From CAWCFV01 sp963794995 (GTDB taxonomy: Bacteria; Actinomycetota; Actinomycetes; JACCUZ01): a stretch of DNA of 64,000 nucleotides. Both the position numbers and the translations under genes were made by a program. The notes beneath the pieces are model-generated. The model was not told the DNA's origin and ran no database searches. It was given only the letters and a program-made list of their open reading frames with translations. This document shows positions 26,745-37,456 of this stretch, in pieces. The DNA is taken from NCBI GenBank assembly GCA_963794995.1, contig CAWCFV010000002.1, forward strand, positions 992,001 through 1,056,000, given 5' to 3'. Every line of letters begins with the position of its first letter. The stretch's first letter is position 1.

Positions 26745-29309
26745 ATGGACCAGCAGACCCAGGCTCCCGCCGCCCCGGCCTCGGTGCCCGACAAGCCGAC
26801 CGTCGACGGGCTCGACGAGCGCTGGGCGCGGGTCTGGCAGGAGCAGGGCACCTACCTGTTCGACCGGACCAGGACCCGTGAGCAGGTCTTCTCGATCGAC
26901 ACGCCGCCGCCGACCGTGAGCGGCACCCTGCACGTCGGCCACGTCTTCTCCTACACCCACACCGACATCGTGGCCCGGTTCCAGCGGATGCGCGGGCGCG
27001 AGGTGTTCTACCCGATGGGCTGGGACGACAACGGCCTGCCCACCGAGCGGCGGGTGCAGATCGACTTCGGCGTCCGGGTGGACCCGACGCTGCCCTACGA
27101 CCCCGACTTCAGCCCGCCCGACAAGCCGGACGCCAAGCGGCAGGTGCCGATCTCGCGGCGCAACTTCGTCGAGCTCTGCGAGCGGTGGTCGGAGGAGACC
27201 GAGGTCATCTACGAGTCGCTGTGGCGCCGGCTCGGTCTCTCGGTGGACTGGACGCAGAAGTACACGACGATCAGCCCCACCGCCATCACGGCTGCGCAGC
27301 GGGCGTTCCTGCGCAACCTGGCTCGCGGCGAGGCGTACCAGGCGGAGGCGCCCGGCCTCTGGGACGTGACCTACCAGACCGCCGTGGCGCAGGCCGAGCT
27401 GGAGGCGCGGGAGTATCCCGGCCACTTCCACCGGGTCGCCTTCCACTCCGACCGCGGCCCGGTCCACATCGAGACCACGCGGCCCGAGCTGATCCCCGCC
27501 GTGGTCGCCCTGGTCGCCCACCCCGACGACGAGCGCTACCAGCCGATGTTCGGCACCACCGTGCGCTCCCCGCTCTTCGACGTCGAGATCCCCGTGCTGG
27601 CCCACCATGCCGCCGAGCCGGACAAGGGCGCCGGCATCGCGATGGTCTGCACCTTCGGCGACCTGACCGACGTGGTGTGGTGGCGCGAGCTCGACCTGCC
27701 GGTGCGCTCGGTCGTCGGGCGCGACGGCCGACTGGCGCGCGAGACACCCCCGTGGCTGGCCCACCAGCCGGCGGCCTCGGTGTACGCCGGGCTGGCCGGC
27801 AAGACGACGTTCTCGGCCCGCGAGGCCGTCGTCGCCGCGCTGCGGGACAACGGCGACCTCGACGGCGAGCCCACCCCGACCCAGCGGATGGCCAACTTCT
27901 ACGAGAACGGTGACAAGCCGCTCGAGATCGTCACCAGCCGCCAGTGGTACATCCGCAACGGCGGGCGCGACGACGACCTGCGCGAGACCTTCCTGGCCCG
28001 GGGCCGGGAGCTCGAGTGGGTCCCGGGCTTCATGAAGCAGCGCTACGACAACTGGGTGGGCGGGCTCAACGGCGACTGGCTGATCAGCCGCCAGCGGTTC
28101 TCGGGCGTGCCGTTCCCCGTCTGGTACCCGCTCACCGACGACGGTGAGGTCGACCACGACCACCCGCTGCTGCCGGCCGAGGACGACCTGCCCGTCGACC
28201 CGGCGTCGCAGGCGCCCGCCGGGTACACCGAGGACCAGCGCGACCAGCCGGGTGGCTTCACCCGCGACCCGGACGTCATGGACACCTGGGCCACCTCCTC
28301 GCTGTCCCCGCTGATCGTCTGCGGCTGGGAGCGGGACCCGGACCTGTTCGCCCGCACCTTCCCGATGGACATGCGGCCGCAGGCGCACGAGATCATCCGC
28401 ACCTGGCTGTTCGCCACCGTCGTCCGCAGCCACTACGAGGTCGGCGGGCTGCCCTGGCGCACCGCCGCCGTCTCGGGCATCGTCGCCGACCCCAAGCGGC
28501 AGAAGATGTCGAAGTCCAAGGGCAACGTCGTCGACCCGCTGGCGATCCTGGACACCTACGGGCCGGACGCCGTGCGCTGGCGGGCCGCCGGTGCCCGGCC
28601 GGGCACCGACAGCCCCTTCGACGAGGCCCAGATGAAGATCGGCCGGCGGCTGGCCATCAAGATCCTCAACGCCAGCAAGTTCGCCCTCCAGCTCGGCGCG
28701 GTCGAGGACCCGGCCGCGGTCACCGACCCGCTGGACCGGTCGCTGCTCGCCGCCCTCGGCGGGGTGGTCCGGCAGGCCACCGACGAGCTCGAGGCGTTCA
28801 ACTACACCGCGGCGCTCGAGGCGTCCGAGACGTTCTTCTGGACCTTCTGCGACGACTACCTCGAGCTGGTGAAGGACAGGGCGTACGGCGGGCGCGGCGC
28901 CGAGGCGGCCGGCTCGGCGAAGGCGACGCTGGCGGCGGCGCTCTCCGTGCAGCTGCGGCTGTTCGCGCCGTTCCTGCCGTTCGTCACCGAGGAGGTCTGG
29001 TCCTGGTGGCAGGAGGGGTCCGTGCACCGCGCGGGCTGGCCCGACGCCGAGCGGCTGGCCGAGCTCGCCGGCGGCGCGGACTCCCGGCTGCTCGAGGACG
29101 CCTCGGTGGTGCTCGGGGCGATCCGCAAGGCGAAGTCGGAGGCCAAGACCTCGATGCGCACCGAGGTGGCGGCGGCCGCCGTCACCGGCCCGGCCGAGGC
29201 GGTCGCCCGGGTCGAGCTGGCGCGCGCCGACCTGGCGGCCACCGGGCGGGTCGCCGAGCTGGTCTTCACGCCCTCCGACCGGCCGCTGGGCGCCACGGTC
29301 ACCCTCTGA
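26745..29309 (+). CDS. valS: valyl-tRNA synthetase
   Basis: 854-residue class I synthetase. HIGH motif as TLHVGH (in TPPPTVSGTLHVGHVFSYTH, about 60-66) and KMSKSKGN intact (RQKMSKSKGNVVDP). The editing region includes HIETTRPELIPAVVALVAHP. The C-terminal coiled coil is short; the protein ends PLGATVTL, as in the shorter actinobacterial ValRS type. ATG at 26745 is preceded by a -10 box, not by a Shine-Dalgarno. It is the only large plus-strand gene in the first 35 kb, divergent from folC. Confidence 0.98.
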   Translation: MDQQTQAPAAPASVPDKPTVDGLDERWARVWQEQGTYLFDRTRTREQVFSIDTPPPTVSGTLHVGHVFSYTHTDIVARFQRMRGREVFYPMGWDDNGLPTERRVQIDFGVRVDPTLPYDPDFSPPDKPDAKRQVPISRRNFVELCERWSEETEVIYESLWRRLGLSVDWTQKYTTISPTAITAAQRAFLRNLARGEAYQAEAPGLWDVTYQTAVAQAELEAREYPGHFHRVAFHSDRGPVHIETTRPELIPAVVALVAHPDDERYQPMFGTTVRSPLFDVEIPVLAHHAAEPDKGAGIAMVCTFGDLTDVVWWRELDLPVRSVVGRDGRLARETPPWLAHQPAASVYAGLAGKTTFSAREAVVAALRDNGDLDGEPTPTQRMANFYENGDKPLEIVTSRQWYIRNGGRDDDLRETFLARGRELEWVPGFMKQRYDNWVGGLNGDWLISRQRFSGVPFPVWYPLTDDGEVDHDHPLLPAEDDLPVDPASQAPAGYTEDQRDQPGGFTRDPDVMDTWATSSLSPLIVCGWERDPDLFARTFPMDMRPQAHEIIRTWLFATVVRSHYEVGGLPWRTAAVSGIVADPKRQKMSKSKGNVVDPLAILDTYGPDAVRWRAAGARPGTDSPFDEAQMKIGRRLAIKILNASKFALQLGAVEDPAAVTDPLDRSLLAALGGVVRQATDELEAFNYTAALEASETFFWTFCDDYLELVKDRAYGGRGAEAAGSAKATLAAALSVQLRLFAPFLPFVTEEVWSWWQEGSVHRAGWPDAERLAELAGGADSRLLEDASVVLGAIRKAKSEAKTSMRTEVAAAAVTGPAEAVARVELARADLAATGRVAELVFTPSDRPLGATVTL

Positions 29310-29406
29310 GAAGGTGTGTTCCCTCCTGCTCGGCCAGCGCTCGTCGGCACGGCATCAGTGGAGCACCCGATGTGCGGTCACTCGTGGTCACTGTGCGCCT
29401 GCCCGG

Positions 29407-30354
29407 TCACGGGGTGGCCAGGTGGTCGTCAAGGATCGAGTCGACGATGAGGCGCGCCTGGGCTCTCGCGGGCTCGTCATGGTCCCCCAGCGCGCTGACG
29501 AGCTGGCGCAACCACTTCCAGAGGGCCCATCCCCGTCCTCGTGCCCAGGTCGAGTCGTCGATGTCGAGTCGTTCTCGCAGATGCTGACGGCCGGGGCGGG
29601 TTAGGAGCGTCCAAGCGATGGCGAGATCGCAGGACGGATCGCCGACGCCGCAGGTGCCGAAGTCGATGACTGCGGCGAGTCTTCCGCCTTCGACGAGAAG
29701 GTTTCCGGGCGCAAGGTCGCCATGGAACCAGACGTCCACCCCGTCCCACTGGGCCGTCAGAGCATCGTCCCAAGCGGCGGTGGCCAGGTCGGCGTCGAGG
29801 TGACCGTCCAGTTCTGCGAGGGCGGTACGTGCCGTCGAGTCGAAGGTCCGCAACGTGGCACCGCGAAACCAGTTGTGGACGCCGGGCTGTGGGCCGCCGG
29901 TCACGCTGATGCGCTGCAAGGCCTCGAGGAAGCTGGCTACGTCCTCGGCCATTCCTGTCGGGTCGATGTTCGTGGCCACGTCGGCTGTTTCCCCGGGGAG
30001 CCAGCCGTAGACGGACCACGGGAAGGGGTACCCGGCGCCGGGCCGGCCCAGACCCCGCGGGACGGGGATGGGCACGGGAAGTTGGCCCCTCAGCTCTGGG
30101 AGCCAGCGGTGCTCCTTGTCCACCGCAAGCGCGTACTCCGCCGCGCTGGGAAGCCGGACGAGCATGTCGTCTCCGAGGTGGAAGCTGACGTTGTCCCACC
30201 CGGGTCTCTCGACCGGACTGATGGGCCGCTGCGACCACTGGGGGAACTGCTCGGCGACGAGGCGCCCCACCGTCTCGGCATCGACTGACAGCCGCTGCGG
30301 CGGCGGACCGAGATCCGGGACCTCCTCGATCGACTCGCTGCTGTTCAGGGTCAC
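29407..30354 (-). CDS. aminoglycoside/macrolide phosphotransferase-like kinase
   Basis: 315 residues, APH family of protein-kinase-like fold. N-lobe: NVSFHLGDDMLVRLPSA with the ATP lysine region HR..LPVPIPVPRGLG; catalytic loop WFHGDLAPGNLLV (about residues 210-222) and metal-binding DFGTCGVGDPSCDLA. It resembles the streptomycete/actinobacterial Mph-like cluster, and could phosphorylate an antibiotic or a small metabolite; the substrate cannot be told from sequence. GTG at 30354 with TACCGT 8 nt upstream. Codon use is visibly less GC-biased than its neighbours, suggesting recent acquisition between valS and clpX. Confidence 0.8.
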   Translation of the reverse strand: MTLNSSESIEEVPDLGPPPQRLSVDAETVGRLVAEQFPQWSQRPISPVERPGWDNVSFHLGDDMLVRLPSAAEYALAVDKEHRWLPELRGQLPVPIPVPRGLGRPGAGYPFPWSVYGWLPGETADVATNIDPTGMAEDVASFLEALQRISVTGGPQPGVHNWFRGATLRTFDSTARTALAELDGHLDADLATAAWDDALTAQWDGVDVWFHGDLAPGNLLVEGGRLAAVIDFGTCGVGDPSCDLAIAWTLLTRPGRQHLRERLDIDDSTWARGRGWALWKWLRQLVSALGDHDEPARAQARLIVDSILDDHLATP

Positions 30355-30368
30355 GACAGAACACGGTA
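30355..30368 (-). promoter_or_regulatory. -10 box of the APH-like gene, leaderless start
   Basis: TACCGT at 30368-30363, 8 nt, GTG at 30354. The 140-bp gap to clpX contains nothing else I can name. Confidence 0.35.
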
Positions 30369-30494
30369 CTGAGCGGCGTCGCAGCTGCATCGAACCACTG
30401 CGGCGCTCGCAGCCGTCCGATCGCATCGGGCGAGTCCGGTGAACGCTGCCACGCACGCGGGCGGTGCCGATAGGGACACACCCAGTGAGAGAGG

Positions 30495-31772
<1,278 letters not shown>

Positions 31773-31930
31773 GCGGAAGTTCCCCTCTGCCAGCCCGGTC
31801 GCCCGACCGGGTCCTGTGTGCCACGACGGTACCCCGGCGGGGCCGCCAGCGCCTCCATTCCGCGCCGGGTCGGCACGGACCGGCGCGTCGCGCCCCGCGG
31901 CCGGCCGGGGCCGCCGCGGGACGCCCGGCG

Positions 31931-32545
31931 CTAGGTGCCGCGGGTGGTGAGGACCCGGTCGACGAGGCCGTACTCGACGGCCTCCTGGGCCGTGAGGATC
32001 TTGTCGCGCTCGATGTCCTTCTCCACCTGCTCCACGCTGCGGTTGCTGTGCTCGGCCAGCATCGACTCGAGCAGCTTGCGCATGCGCAGGATCTCGCGGG
32101 CCTGGATCTCGACGTCGGAGGCCTGGCCCCCGCCCTCGGTCGAGGGCTGGTGGATGAGGATCCGCGAGTTGGCGAGCGCGAAACGCTTCCCGGGCGTGCC
32201 GGCCGCCAGGATGATCGCCGCCGCTGAGGCCGCCTGCCCGAGGCAGGTGGTCTGGATCTCCGGCCGGACGAACTTCATCGTGTCGTAGATCGCCGTCAGG
32301 GCGGTGAACGAGCCGCCGGGCGAGTTGATGTAGATGGAGATGTCGCGGTCGGGGTCCATCGACTCCAGCGTGAGCAGCTGGGCCATCACGTCGTTGGCGG
32401 ACACGTCGTCGATCTGGGTGCCGAGGAAGATGATGCGCTCCTCGAACAGCTTGTTGTACGGGTCCATCCGCTTGAAGCCGTACGACGTGCGCTCCTCCAT
32501 CTGGGGCAGGACGTAGCGGGAGCTGGGCTGGTACGCGGTGCTCAT
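31931..32545 (-). CDS. clpP2: ATP-dependent Clp protease proteolytic subunit 2
   Basis: 204 residues from the ATG at 32545 (MSTAYQPSSRYVLPQMEERTS). Catalytic Ser in GQAASAAAI, His in LIHQPSTEGG, Asp in IERDKIL. Actinobacteria need both ClpP1 and ClpP2 in a mixed tetradecamer. A second possible ATG at 32596 overlaps the clpP1 stop (ATGA) and would add 17 residues; both are possible, and I prefer 32545 because it gives the usual mature length and has a GGAG upstream. Confidence 0.96.
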   Translation of the reverse strand: MSTAYQPSSRYVLPQMEERTSYGFKRMDPYNKLFEERIIFLGTQIDDVSANDVMAQLLTLESMDPDRDISIYINSPGGSFTALTAIYDTMKFVRPEIQTTCLGQAASAAAIILAAGTPGKRFALANSRILIHQPSTEGGGQASDVEIQAREILRMRKLLESMLAEHSNRSVEQVEKDIERDKILTAQEAVEYGLVDRVLTTRGT

Positions 32546-32592
32546 CTGGGCTCGATCTCCTCGCGGGCCGCCGGACGGGGGGAAGGTGGCGC

Positions 32593-33240
32593 TCATGCCG
32601 TGCCACCTGCCCCGGCGACCTGACCGGCGCTGGAGACGACCTGGTCGACCATGCCGTACTCGCGGGCCTCGTCCGCGGTGAACCAGCGGTCGCGGTCCGA
32701 GTCGGCCTCGATCGTCTCGGTGGTCTGGCCGGTGTGCTGCGCGATGAGCTCGGCCATCTTGGCCTTGGTGTAGAGCATCTGCTCGGCCTGGATCCGGATG
32801 TCGGAGGCCGTGCCGCCGAGGCCACCGGACGGCTGGTGCATCATGATCCGCGAGTGCGGCAGCGCGTAGCGCTTTCCGGGGGCACCGGCGCACAGCAGGA
32901 ACTGGCCCATCGAGGCCGCGAGCCCCATCGAGACGGTCGCGACGTCGTTGGTGACCCACTGCATCGTGTCGTAGATCGCCATGCCGGCCGAGACCGAGCC
33001 GCCGGGCGAGTTGATGTAGAGCCAGATGTCCTTGTCGGGGTCGTCGGCGGCCAGCAGCAGCAGCTGCGCGCAGATCGCGTTGGCGTTGGAGTCCTCGACG
33101 ACCGAGCCGAGGAAGATGATGCGCTCGCGCAGCAGGCGGTTGTAGACCTGGTCGTCGAGGCCCATCCCCTGCGGCTGGGAGGAGCGCCCCTGCGGGCTCT
33201 CGAGGCCGGGGGTGATCAGCCCCTTGGTCTGGTCCGTCAC
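32593..33240 (-). CDS. clpP1: ATP-dependent Clp protease proteolytic subunit 1
   Basis: 215 residues from the GTG at 33240. Ser in GLAASMGQF, His in MMHQPSGGLGG, Asp in DSDRDRWFTA: full catalytic triad. A short N-terminal propeptide-like segment (TDQTKGLITPGLESPQGRSS) precedes the conserved region. AGGTGAG lies upstream of the start. The operon begins here with a ClgR-like box about 110 nt upstream. Confidence 0.96.
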   Translation of the reverse strand: MTDQTKGLITPGLESPQGRSSQPQGMGLDDQVYNRLLRERIIFLGSVVEDSNANAICAQLLLLAADDPDKDIWLYINSPGGSVSAGMAIYDTMQWVTNDVATVSMGLAASMGQFLLCAGAPGKRYALPHSRIMMHQPSGGLGGTASDIRIQAEQMLYTKAKMAELIAQHTGQTTETIEADSDRDRWFTADEAREYGMVDQVVSSAGQVAGAGGTA

Positions 33241-33346
33241 GTCGGGCTCACCTGTCTCGTCTGGTCGGGCACGACCGGTGCTCCACCGGTTCACTGGTGC
33301 CGACACTAACGCGGGGTCGGGACACAGAAGTCCCCGCCCGGCGGGT

Positions 33347-33363
33347 GTTCGCTGACGGCGCAC
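33347..33363. promoter_or_regulatory. ClgR-like operator of clpP1P2
   Basis: GTTCGC-N5-GCGCAC, one mismatch from the palindrome GTTCGC-N5-GCGAAC and an exact CGC-N5-GCG, the ClgR core known from Streptomyces, Corynebacterium and Mycobacterium. It sits some 40 bp upstream of a TAGTGT -10-like hexamer near 33305-33310, a suitable place for an activator of clpP1P2. Confidence 0.6.
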
Positions 33364-33461
33364 GGCGCCCACCCGGACGGCCCACCGACGACCGCCGACG
33401 CACCGAGGGCCCGGCCGCAGTCGTGCGCGGCCGGCCTTCGACGGTGGTCGGGTGCCAGGGG

Positions 33462-34835
33462 TCAGTCGTGATCGTGACCGGTGTGGTCCTCGGCGGCGGA
33501 CGCGTCGTCCGCCGGCGGGTCCTCGCGCAGCGACTCGAGGTCGACCTCACGGCCGGACTCGTCGGTGACCTTCGCGCGCTCGAGCACGAGAGCCAGCGCC
33601 TTGCCCCGCACCACCTCGCTCACCAGCATCGGCACCTGGCCGGCCTGCACGACCTGCTGGGCGAACTGGTCGGGGCTCATGCCGTAGCGGGCTGCGGTGT
33701 TGACCAGGTGCCGGGTCAGCTCCGCCTCGTCGACCGAGAGCTGCTCCTTCTCGACGACCTTCTCGAGGACGAACTGGGCCGTCATCGCGTCGCGGGTGCT
33801 CGTGAGGATCTCGGCGTCGAACTCCTCCTCGGACTGGCCTTCGGCGGCGAGGAAGTCGGCCTTGGTCATGCCGGCGGACTCGAGCTGGTGGCTCAGCGAG
33901 TGGTTGCGCGAGTCGATCTCGGCCTTGAGGACGTTCTCGGGGAGCGGCAGGTCGACCGCGGCGAGCAGCGCCTCGAGGACGCGGTCGCGGGCCTGCACGC
34001 CCTGCTGCACCTTCTTCATCCGCTCGAGGCGGGTGCGGACGTCGGTCCTGAGCTCGGTGAGCGTGTCGAACTCGCTCGCGGTCTGGGCGAAGTCGTCGTC
34101 CAGCGGGGGCAGCTCGCGCTCCTTGACCGACACGACCACGACGGTGACCGTGGCGTCGGCGCCGGCGTGGTCACCGCCGACGAGCGTGGTGGTGAAGTCG
34201 CGCGACTCGCCGGCCGACAGCCCCACGACGGCCTCGTCGAGGCCCTCGAGCAGGGCGCCGGCCCCGACCTGGTAGCTCAGGCCCTTGGCCGTGAGGTCCT
34301 CGACCGCCTCGCCCGCGACGGTGGCGGACAGGTCGATGGACAGGAAGTCGCCGTCGGCCACGGGGCGGTCGACCCCGGTCAGGGTGGCGAACCGGGCCCG
34401 CAGCCCGTCGAGCTGCTCGTCGACCTCGGCGTCGCCGACCTCGGCGTCGTCGACCGTGACGGGGAGCCCGTCGTAGTCGGGCAGGTCGAACTCGGGGCGG
34501 ACGTCGACCTCCGCGGTGAACCGCAGGTGCTGGCCGTCCGCCAGGTCGGTGACGTCGACCTCGGGCTGGCCGATGACCTTGACGTCGTTGGCCTCGACGG
34601 CGTCGCCGTAGAACTTCGGCAGGGCGTCGTTGACGGCCTCCTCGAGCACCATGCCCCGGCCGAACCGCTGGTCGATGACCCGCGGCGGCACCTTGCCCTT
34701 GCGGAAGCCGGGGATCGTGACCTGGGCCCCGATCTTGCGGTAGGCCTCGTCGAGGCTGGGCTTGAGCTCCTCGAACGGGACCTCCACGGTCAGCTTGACC
34801 CGGGTCGGGTTCAGGGTCTCGAGATCGCTCTTCAC
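33462..34835 (-). CDS. tig: trigger factor
   Basis: 457-residue ribosome-associated chaperone and prolyl isomerase. The ribosome-binding signature is GFRKGKVPPRVI (about residues 44-55); the FKBP domain at about 150-240 (DRPVADGDFLSIDLSATVAG, FTTTLVGGDHAG) precedes the helical C-terminal arms, and the end is His/Asp-rich (DHTGHDHD). GTG start (34835) with GAGGAG upstream. Upstream of the clp genes, as in mycobacteria. The 220-bp gap to clpP1 contains the ClgR-like box and otherwise nothing I can name. Confidence 0.97.
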   Translation of the reverse strand: MKSDLETLNPTRVKLTVEVPFEELKPSLDEAYRKIGAQVTIPGFRKGKVPPRVIDQRFGRGMVLEEAVNDALPKFYGDAVEANDVKVIGQPEVDVTDLADGQHLRFTAEVDVRPEFDLPDYDGLPVTVDDAEVGDAEVDEQLDGLRARFATLTGVDRPVADGDFLSIDLSATVAGEAVEDLTAKGLSYQVGAGALLEGLDEAVVGLSAGESRDFTTTLVGGDHAGADATVTVVVVSVKERELPPLDDDFAQTASEFDTLTELRTDVRTRLERMKKVQQGVQARDRVLEALLAAVDLPLPENVLKAEIDSRNHSLSHQLESAGMTKADFLAAEGQSEEEFDAEILTSTRDAMTAQFVLEKVVEKEQLSVDEAELTRHLVNTAARYGMSPDQFAQQVVQAGQVPMLVSEVVRGKALALVLERAKVTDESGREVDLESLREDPPADDASAAEDHTGHDHD

Positions 34836-34929
34836 GGTCGGCGCGCTCCTCAGGGCATACGGACACGTACGGTCGGACGGCTTACGGTGCGGGCACCGCG
34901 CGGCAGAGAGTGACCTGCGCGGCGGCGGG

Positions 34930-35005
34930 TGGTCGGGGCGGGGAGACTCGAACTCCCGATCTCCTGCCCCCAAAGCAGGCGCGCTAGCCACTACGCTACG
35001 CCCCG
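34930..35005 (-). tRNA. tRNA-Pro (TGG)
   Basis: Minus strand, with encoded CCA (34932-34930). Acceptor stem CGGGGCG/CGCCCCG; anticodon loop TTTGGGG gives TGG; T-arm GGGAG-TTCGAGT-CTCCC. Reads CCA and, by wobble, other proline codons. Divergent from tRNA-Gly (35065). Confidence 0.95.
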
Positions 35006-35010
35006 CAGCG

Positions 35011-35997
35011 TTACTGGCATCCTAGATGCCAGGCGCCCGCACGCGAAAACGCGAGGGGGCGCACGCGGGTGTAGCTCAATGGCAGAGCCCCAGCCTTCCA
35101 AGCTGGCCATGCCGGTTCGATCCCGGTCACCCGCTCCAGCCCTTGACCAGCGACAACGTCCGGAACGCAGGCTGGGTCAGGCCTGGTGACCGCTGCGCCC
35201 AGCACCCTCCGGACGGCAGCCAACGAGACGGCTTGGGCGTCGTGGTGGATGTTGTGACCGGAGCCCCGCACGACCCGGACTTTGCCCTTCGGAGCGAGGG
35301 CGGCGAAGGCGACCTGCTCGGCACCCCAATGGTCCTCCACGGTCGCGCTCCACACCTTGCCGGTGGCGTAGACGGCGGGATCGTGGCGGAGGATCTCGAA
35401 GGGGATGTCAGGCCACGTGGTCACCTGCTCGACCTGCATGGCGCTCAACGCTCCGTCCCATGCCGGTCGGAACTCCTTGTCGTCGAACATGCGGGCGAAC
35501 GAGGCGACAGTGGGATCGAAGAGCACGACGCCGGCTACGTCGGCTGGGTGCTCCCCGACAAAGAGGCGGGTGGTGAGACCGGCGACGCTGTGGCCGACGA
35601 GGATCACCGGGCGCGGCACGTTGGCGGCGCGCAGCGTGCCCTGGAGCGAGGATGCGGCTCTGGCGGCGGTCATCATCGGGGCGCCGGTGGAATGGCCCAC
35701 GCCGGGATAGTCCCAGGCGCAGGTGCGGACCCCAGGTCCCAGGGCGGCGCGCATTCCGGCCCAGGTCACCGTCGTGAACCCCTGGCCGCCGAGGAACACC
35801 AGGGTCGTAGAGCCGGCGCCCTGGCACTGCAGGTGCGCGGTCTCGCCGTCGACCTGGTAGAGATCCCCAGCCCGGGCGGGCGGGTCGGCCGGAGCGGCAC
35901 TGCACGCCGCCAGGAGGACGACCGAGACCGCCGCCGACAGCAGGCTCGCCCGCCGTGAACCGCGGCGCCCGACCAGGTTCGACGTCACGGTGCTCAC
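35011..35997 (-). CDS. alpha/beta-hydrolase lipoprotein; ORF reads through tRNA-Gly
   Basis: GTG at 35997. A signal peptide with lipobox LLAAC places the lipidated Cys at about residue 32. Alpha/beta hydrolase domain: nucleophile elbow GHSVAG (about 135-140, Ser 137), strand LVFLGGQGF, acid in VLFDPTVASF, His in GSGHNIHHD. Probable secreted esterase-like lipoprotein. Its GTG overlaps the M23 peptidase stop by four bases (GTGA). The frame carries no stop before the antisense strand of tRNA-Gly (35065-35138), so the last ~45 residues are almost surely not native; the true gene end has probably been lost or frameshifted near 35150-35200. Confidence 0.72.
   Translation of the reverse strand: MSTVTSNLVGRRGSRRASLLSAAVSVVLLAACSAAPADPPARAGDLYQVDGETAHLQCQGAGSTTLVFLGGQGFTTVTWAGMRAALGPGVRTCAWDYPGVGHSTGAPMMTAARAASSLQGTLRAANVPRPVILVGHSVAGLTTRLFVGEHPADVAGVVLFDPTVASFARMFDDKEFRPAWDGALSAMQVEQVTTWPDIPFEILRHDPAVYATGKVWSATVEDHWGAEQVAFAALAPKGKVRVVRGSGHNIHHDAQAVSLAAVRRVLGAAVTRPDPACVPDVVAGQGLERVTGIEPAWPAWKAGALPLSYTRVRPLAFSRAGAWHLGCQ
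35065..35138 (+). tRNA. tRNA-Gly (TCC)
   Basis: Plus strand, with encoded CCA. Acceptor GCGGGTG (35065-35071) with CACCCGC; anticodon loop CTTCCAA gives TCC, decoding GGA/GGG. T-arm GCCGG-TTCGATC-CCGGT. Discriminator T at 35135. The hydrolase gene runs into it from the other side, so its 3' end may be an old insertion point. Confidence 0.95.
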
Positions 35998-37456
35998 TGC
36001 CCGAGGTCCCGGAGGAGGTCGCCGGTGCGAAGTCCGCGGGTGTCGCCCCACGGCCAGGCACCGCCCCGGGTGATCTGAGCGTTGCGGAACAGCATCGGGT
36101 AGGTGCGGTCGGCGTCCGCGCCTGCCGGGGAGTCCTGGACCTGCAGGTGCAGGTGTGGCTCGTTCGAGTGGCCGTTGTTCCCGACCGCGGCGAGCGGCTG
36201 ACCGCGGCGCACGATGTCTCCCACCCGGACCGTGACGCTGTTCTGCTGGAGGTGGGCCATCGACACGTAGCGGCCGCCGCCGATGTCCATCACGAGGTGG
36301 TTGGCGTGGTCACCGTTGGTGCCAGGGGGATTGTCGGGGTAGCCGTCGGTGACCTCGACGATGCGTCCGTCGGCCGGCGCCAGCACCGGGGACCCGAAGC
36401 CCGGCGTAGTCGGCCAGCGGGGCGCCACTTCCGCCCGCGTGGGTTCGCCCGTTCGCCCCCAGTCGCAGGAAGTCGACAGCGTTGCCCTCGTTCGCGGAAT
36501 GGCCGTTGAGCAGGACGCTGCGGCCCCCGTTGAGCACGAACCACTCCCCGGCCAGTGGTGAGTCGAGCACCACCGCATCGGTAGGCGGGGCCGATATCTG
36601 GACGAGCTGGATGGCGAGGAAGCCCGACAGCAGGGCCACGACCACGTTGGTGGCCAGGTAGACGCGCCGGCGAGGGACGACCACCAACGCCGCCAGCAGG
36701 ACCAAGCCCGCGGCGAAGGCCGCGATCACGACGTCGAACTGGGCGCCGGTCAAGGAGAACCCGATTCGTGCGTAGTGCACGCCACCGGCGGCCACGACCC
36801 CACCGAGCAGCCCGCAGCACAGCCAGACGTTCAGGCCCTGCACCAGGTGGGCCCGGAGCTCCCGGCGAAGCGGGTGGCGCAGCAGCCCGAACTCGATCCG
36901 CCCCCGGCGAGCGCCCCACGCCCGCGACGCTGCCACCACGAGAGGCAGGACGACACACACCACGGCCAGCTGCGTACGGCCACACCCCCCGGTCGTAGTA
37001 GAGGTAGACGAAGGTCACCAGCCCCCAGATGGCCAGGATGAGGCTGCGCTTCGTGACCACGAAAGTGCGATCACGAGCCGCGTCGCCGGCGGAGTCCTGG
37101 AGCGCGAGCGGCATGGCGATCAGCGCCCCGGCGATCGCCACGAGCGTCGACGGCGTCAGCTCGAGATGCCACAGCCAGAACCAGGCGGAGAGCGCCATCA
37201 TGGCGGCAGCCAGTCCGAGATTGCGCGGAGTGAACCTGACCGACCGCCTGGATAGCGCCTCGTCGGAATCGGTGCTGAAGGCGAGCAGCAGACCGAACGG
37301 AATCAGTCCGAACGGGCCGAGGACAAGCACAGCGGCAACGAAGGCGACCACCGCGAGGACGGTCAAGGCCAGTCGTCGCCGGAGTCCAGGCCGTCGGGAT
37401 GGCTCAGCGAGCAGTTGTGTGGTTGGTCCGGCGAGCAGAACCTGAGGGGTCGACAT
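35994..37456 (-). CDS. polytopic membrane M23 metallopeptidase, two frameshifts
   Basis: Spans an ATG at 37456 (MSTPQVLLAGPTTQLL) to the TGA at 35994-35996; corrected length 486 residues. N-terminal part has about eight to ten membrane helices (LTVLAVVAFVAAVLVLGPFG, LILAIWGLVTFVYLYYD, VYLATNVVVALLSGFLAI). The C-terminal part is an M23 peptidase: zinc ligands in HLVMD (HxxxD) and PHLHLQV (HxH), both intact, with APADGRIVEV at the start. The frame breaks at about 36974-36976 and 36399-36404, each repaired by removing one base. Peptidoglycan endopeptidase, exported or periplasmic catalytic domain. The next gene overlaps its stop (GTGA). Confidence 0.75.

Noticed and set aside
30355..30494. A separate small gene between APH-like and clpX
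   Set aside because: No frame of useful length has a start with a ribosome site or promoter, and no motif is seen.
34850..35140. Calling the C-terminal tail of the hydrolase a protein domain
   Set aside because: The residues are the antisense translation of tRNA-Gly and flanking DNA, so they cannot be taken as conserved protein.
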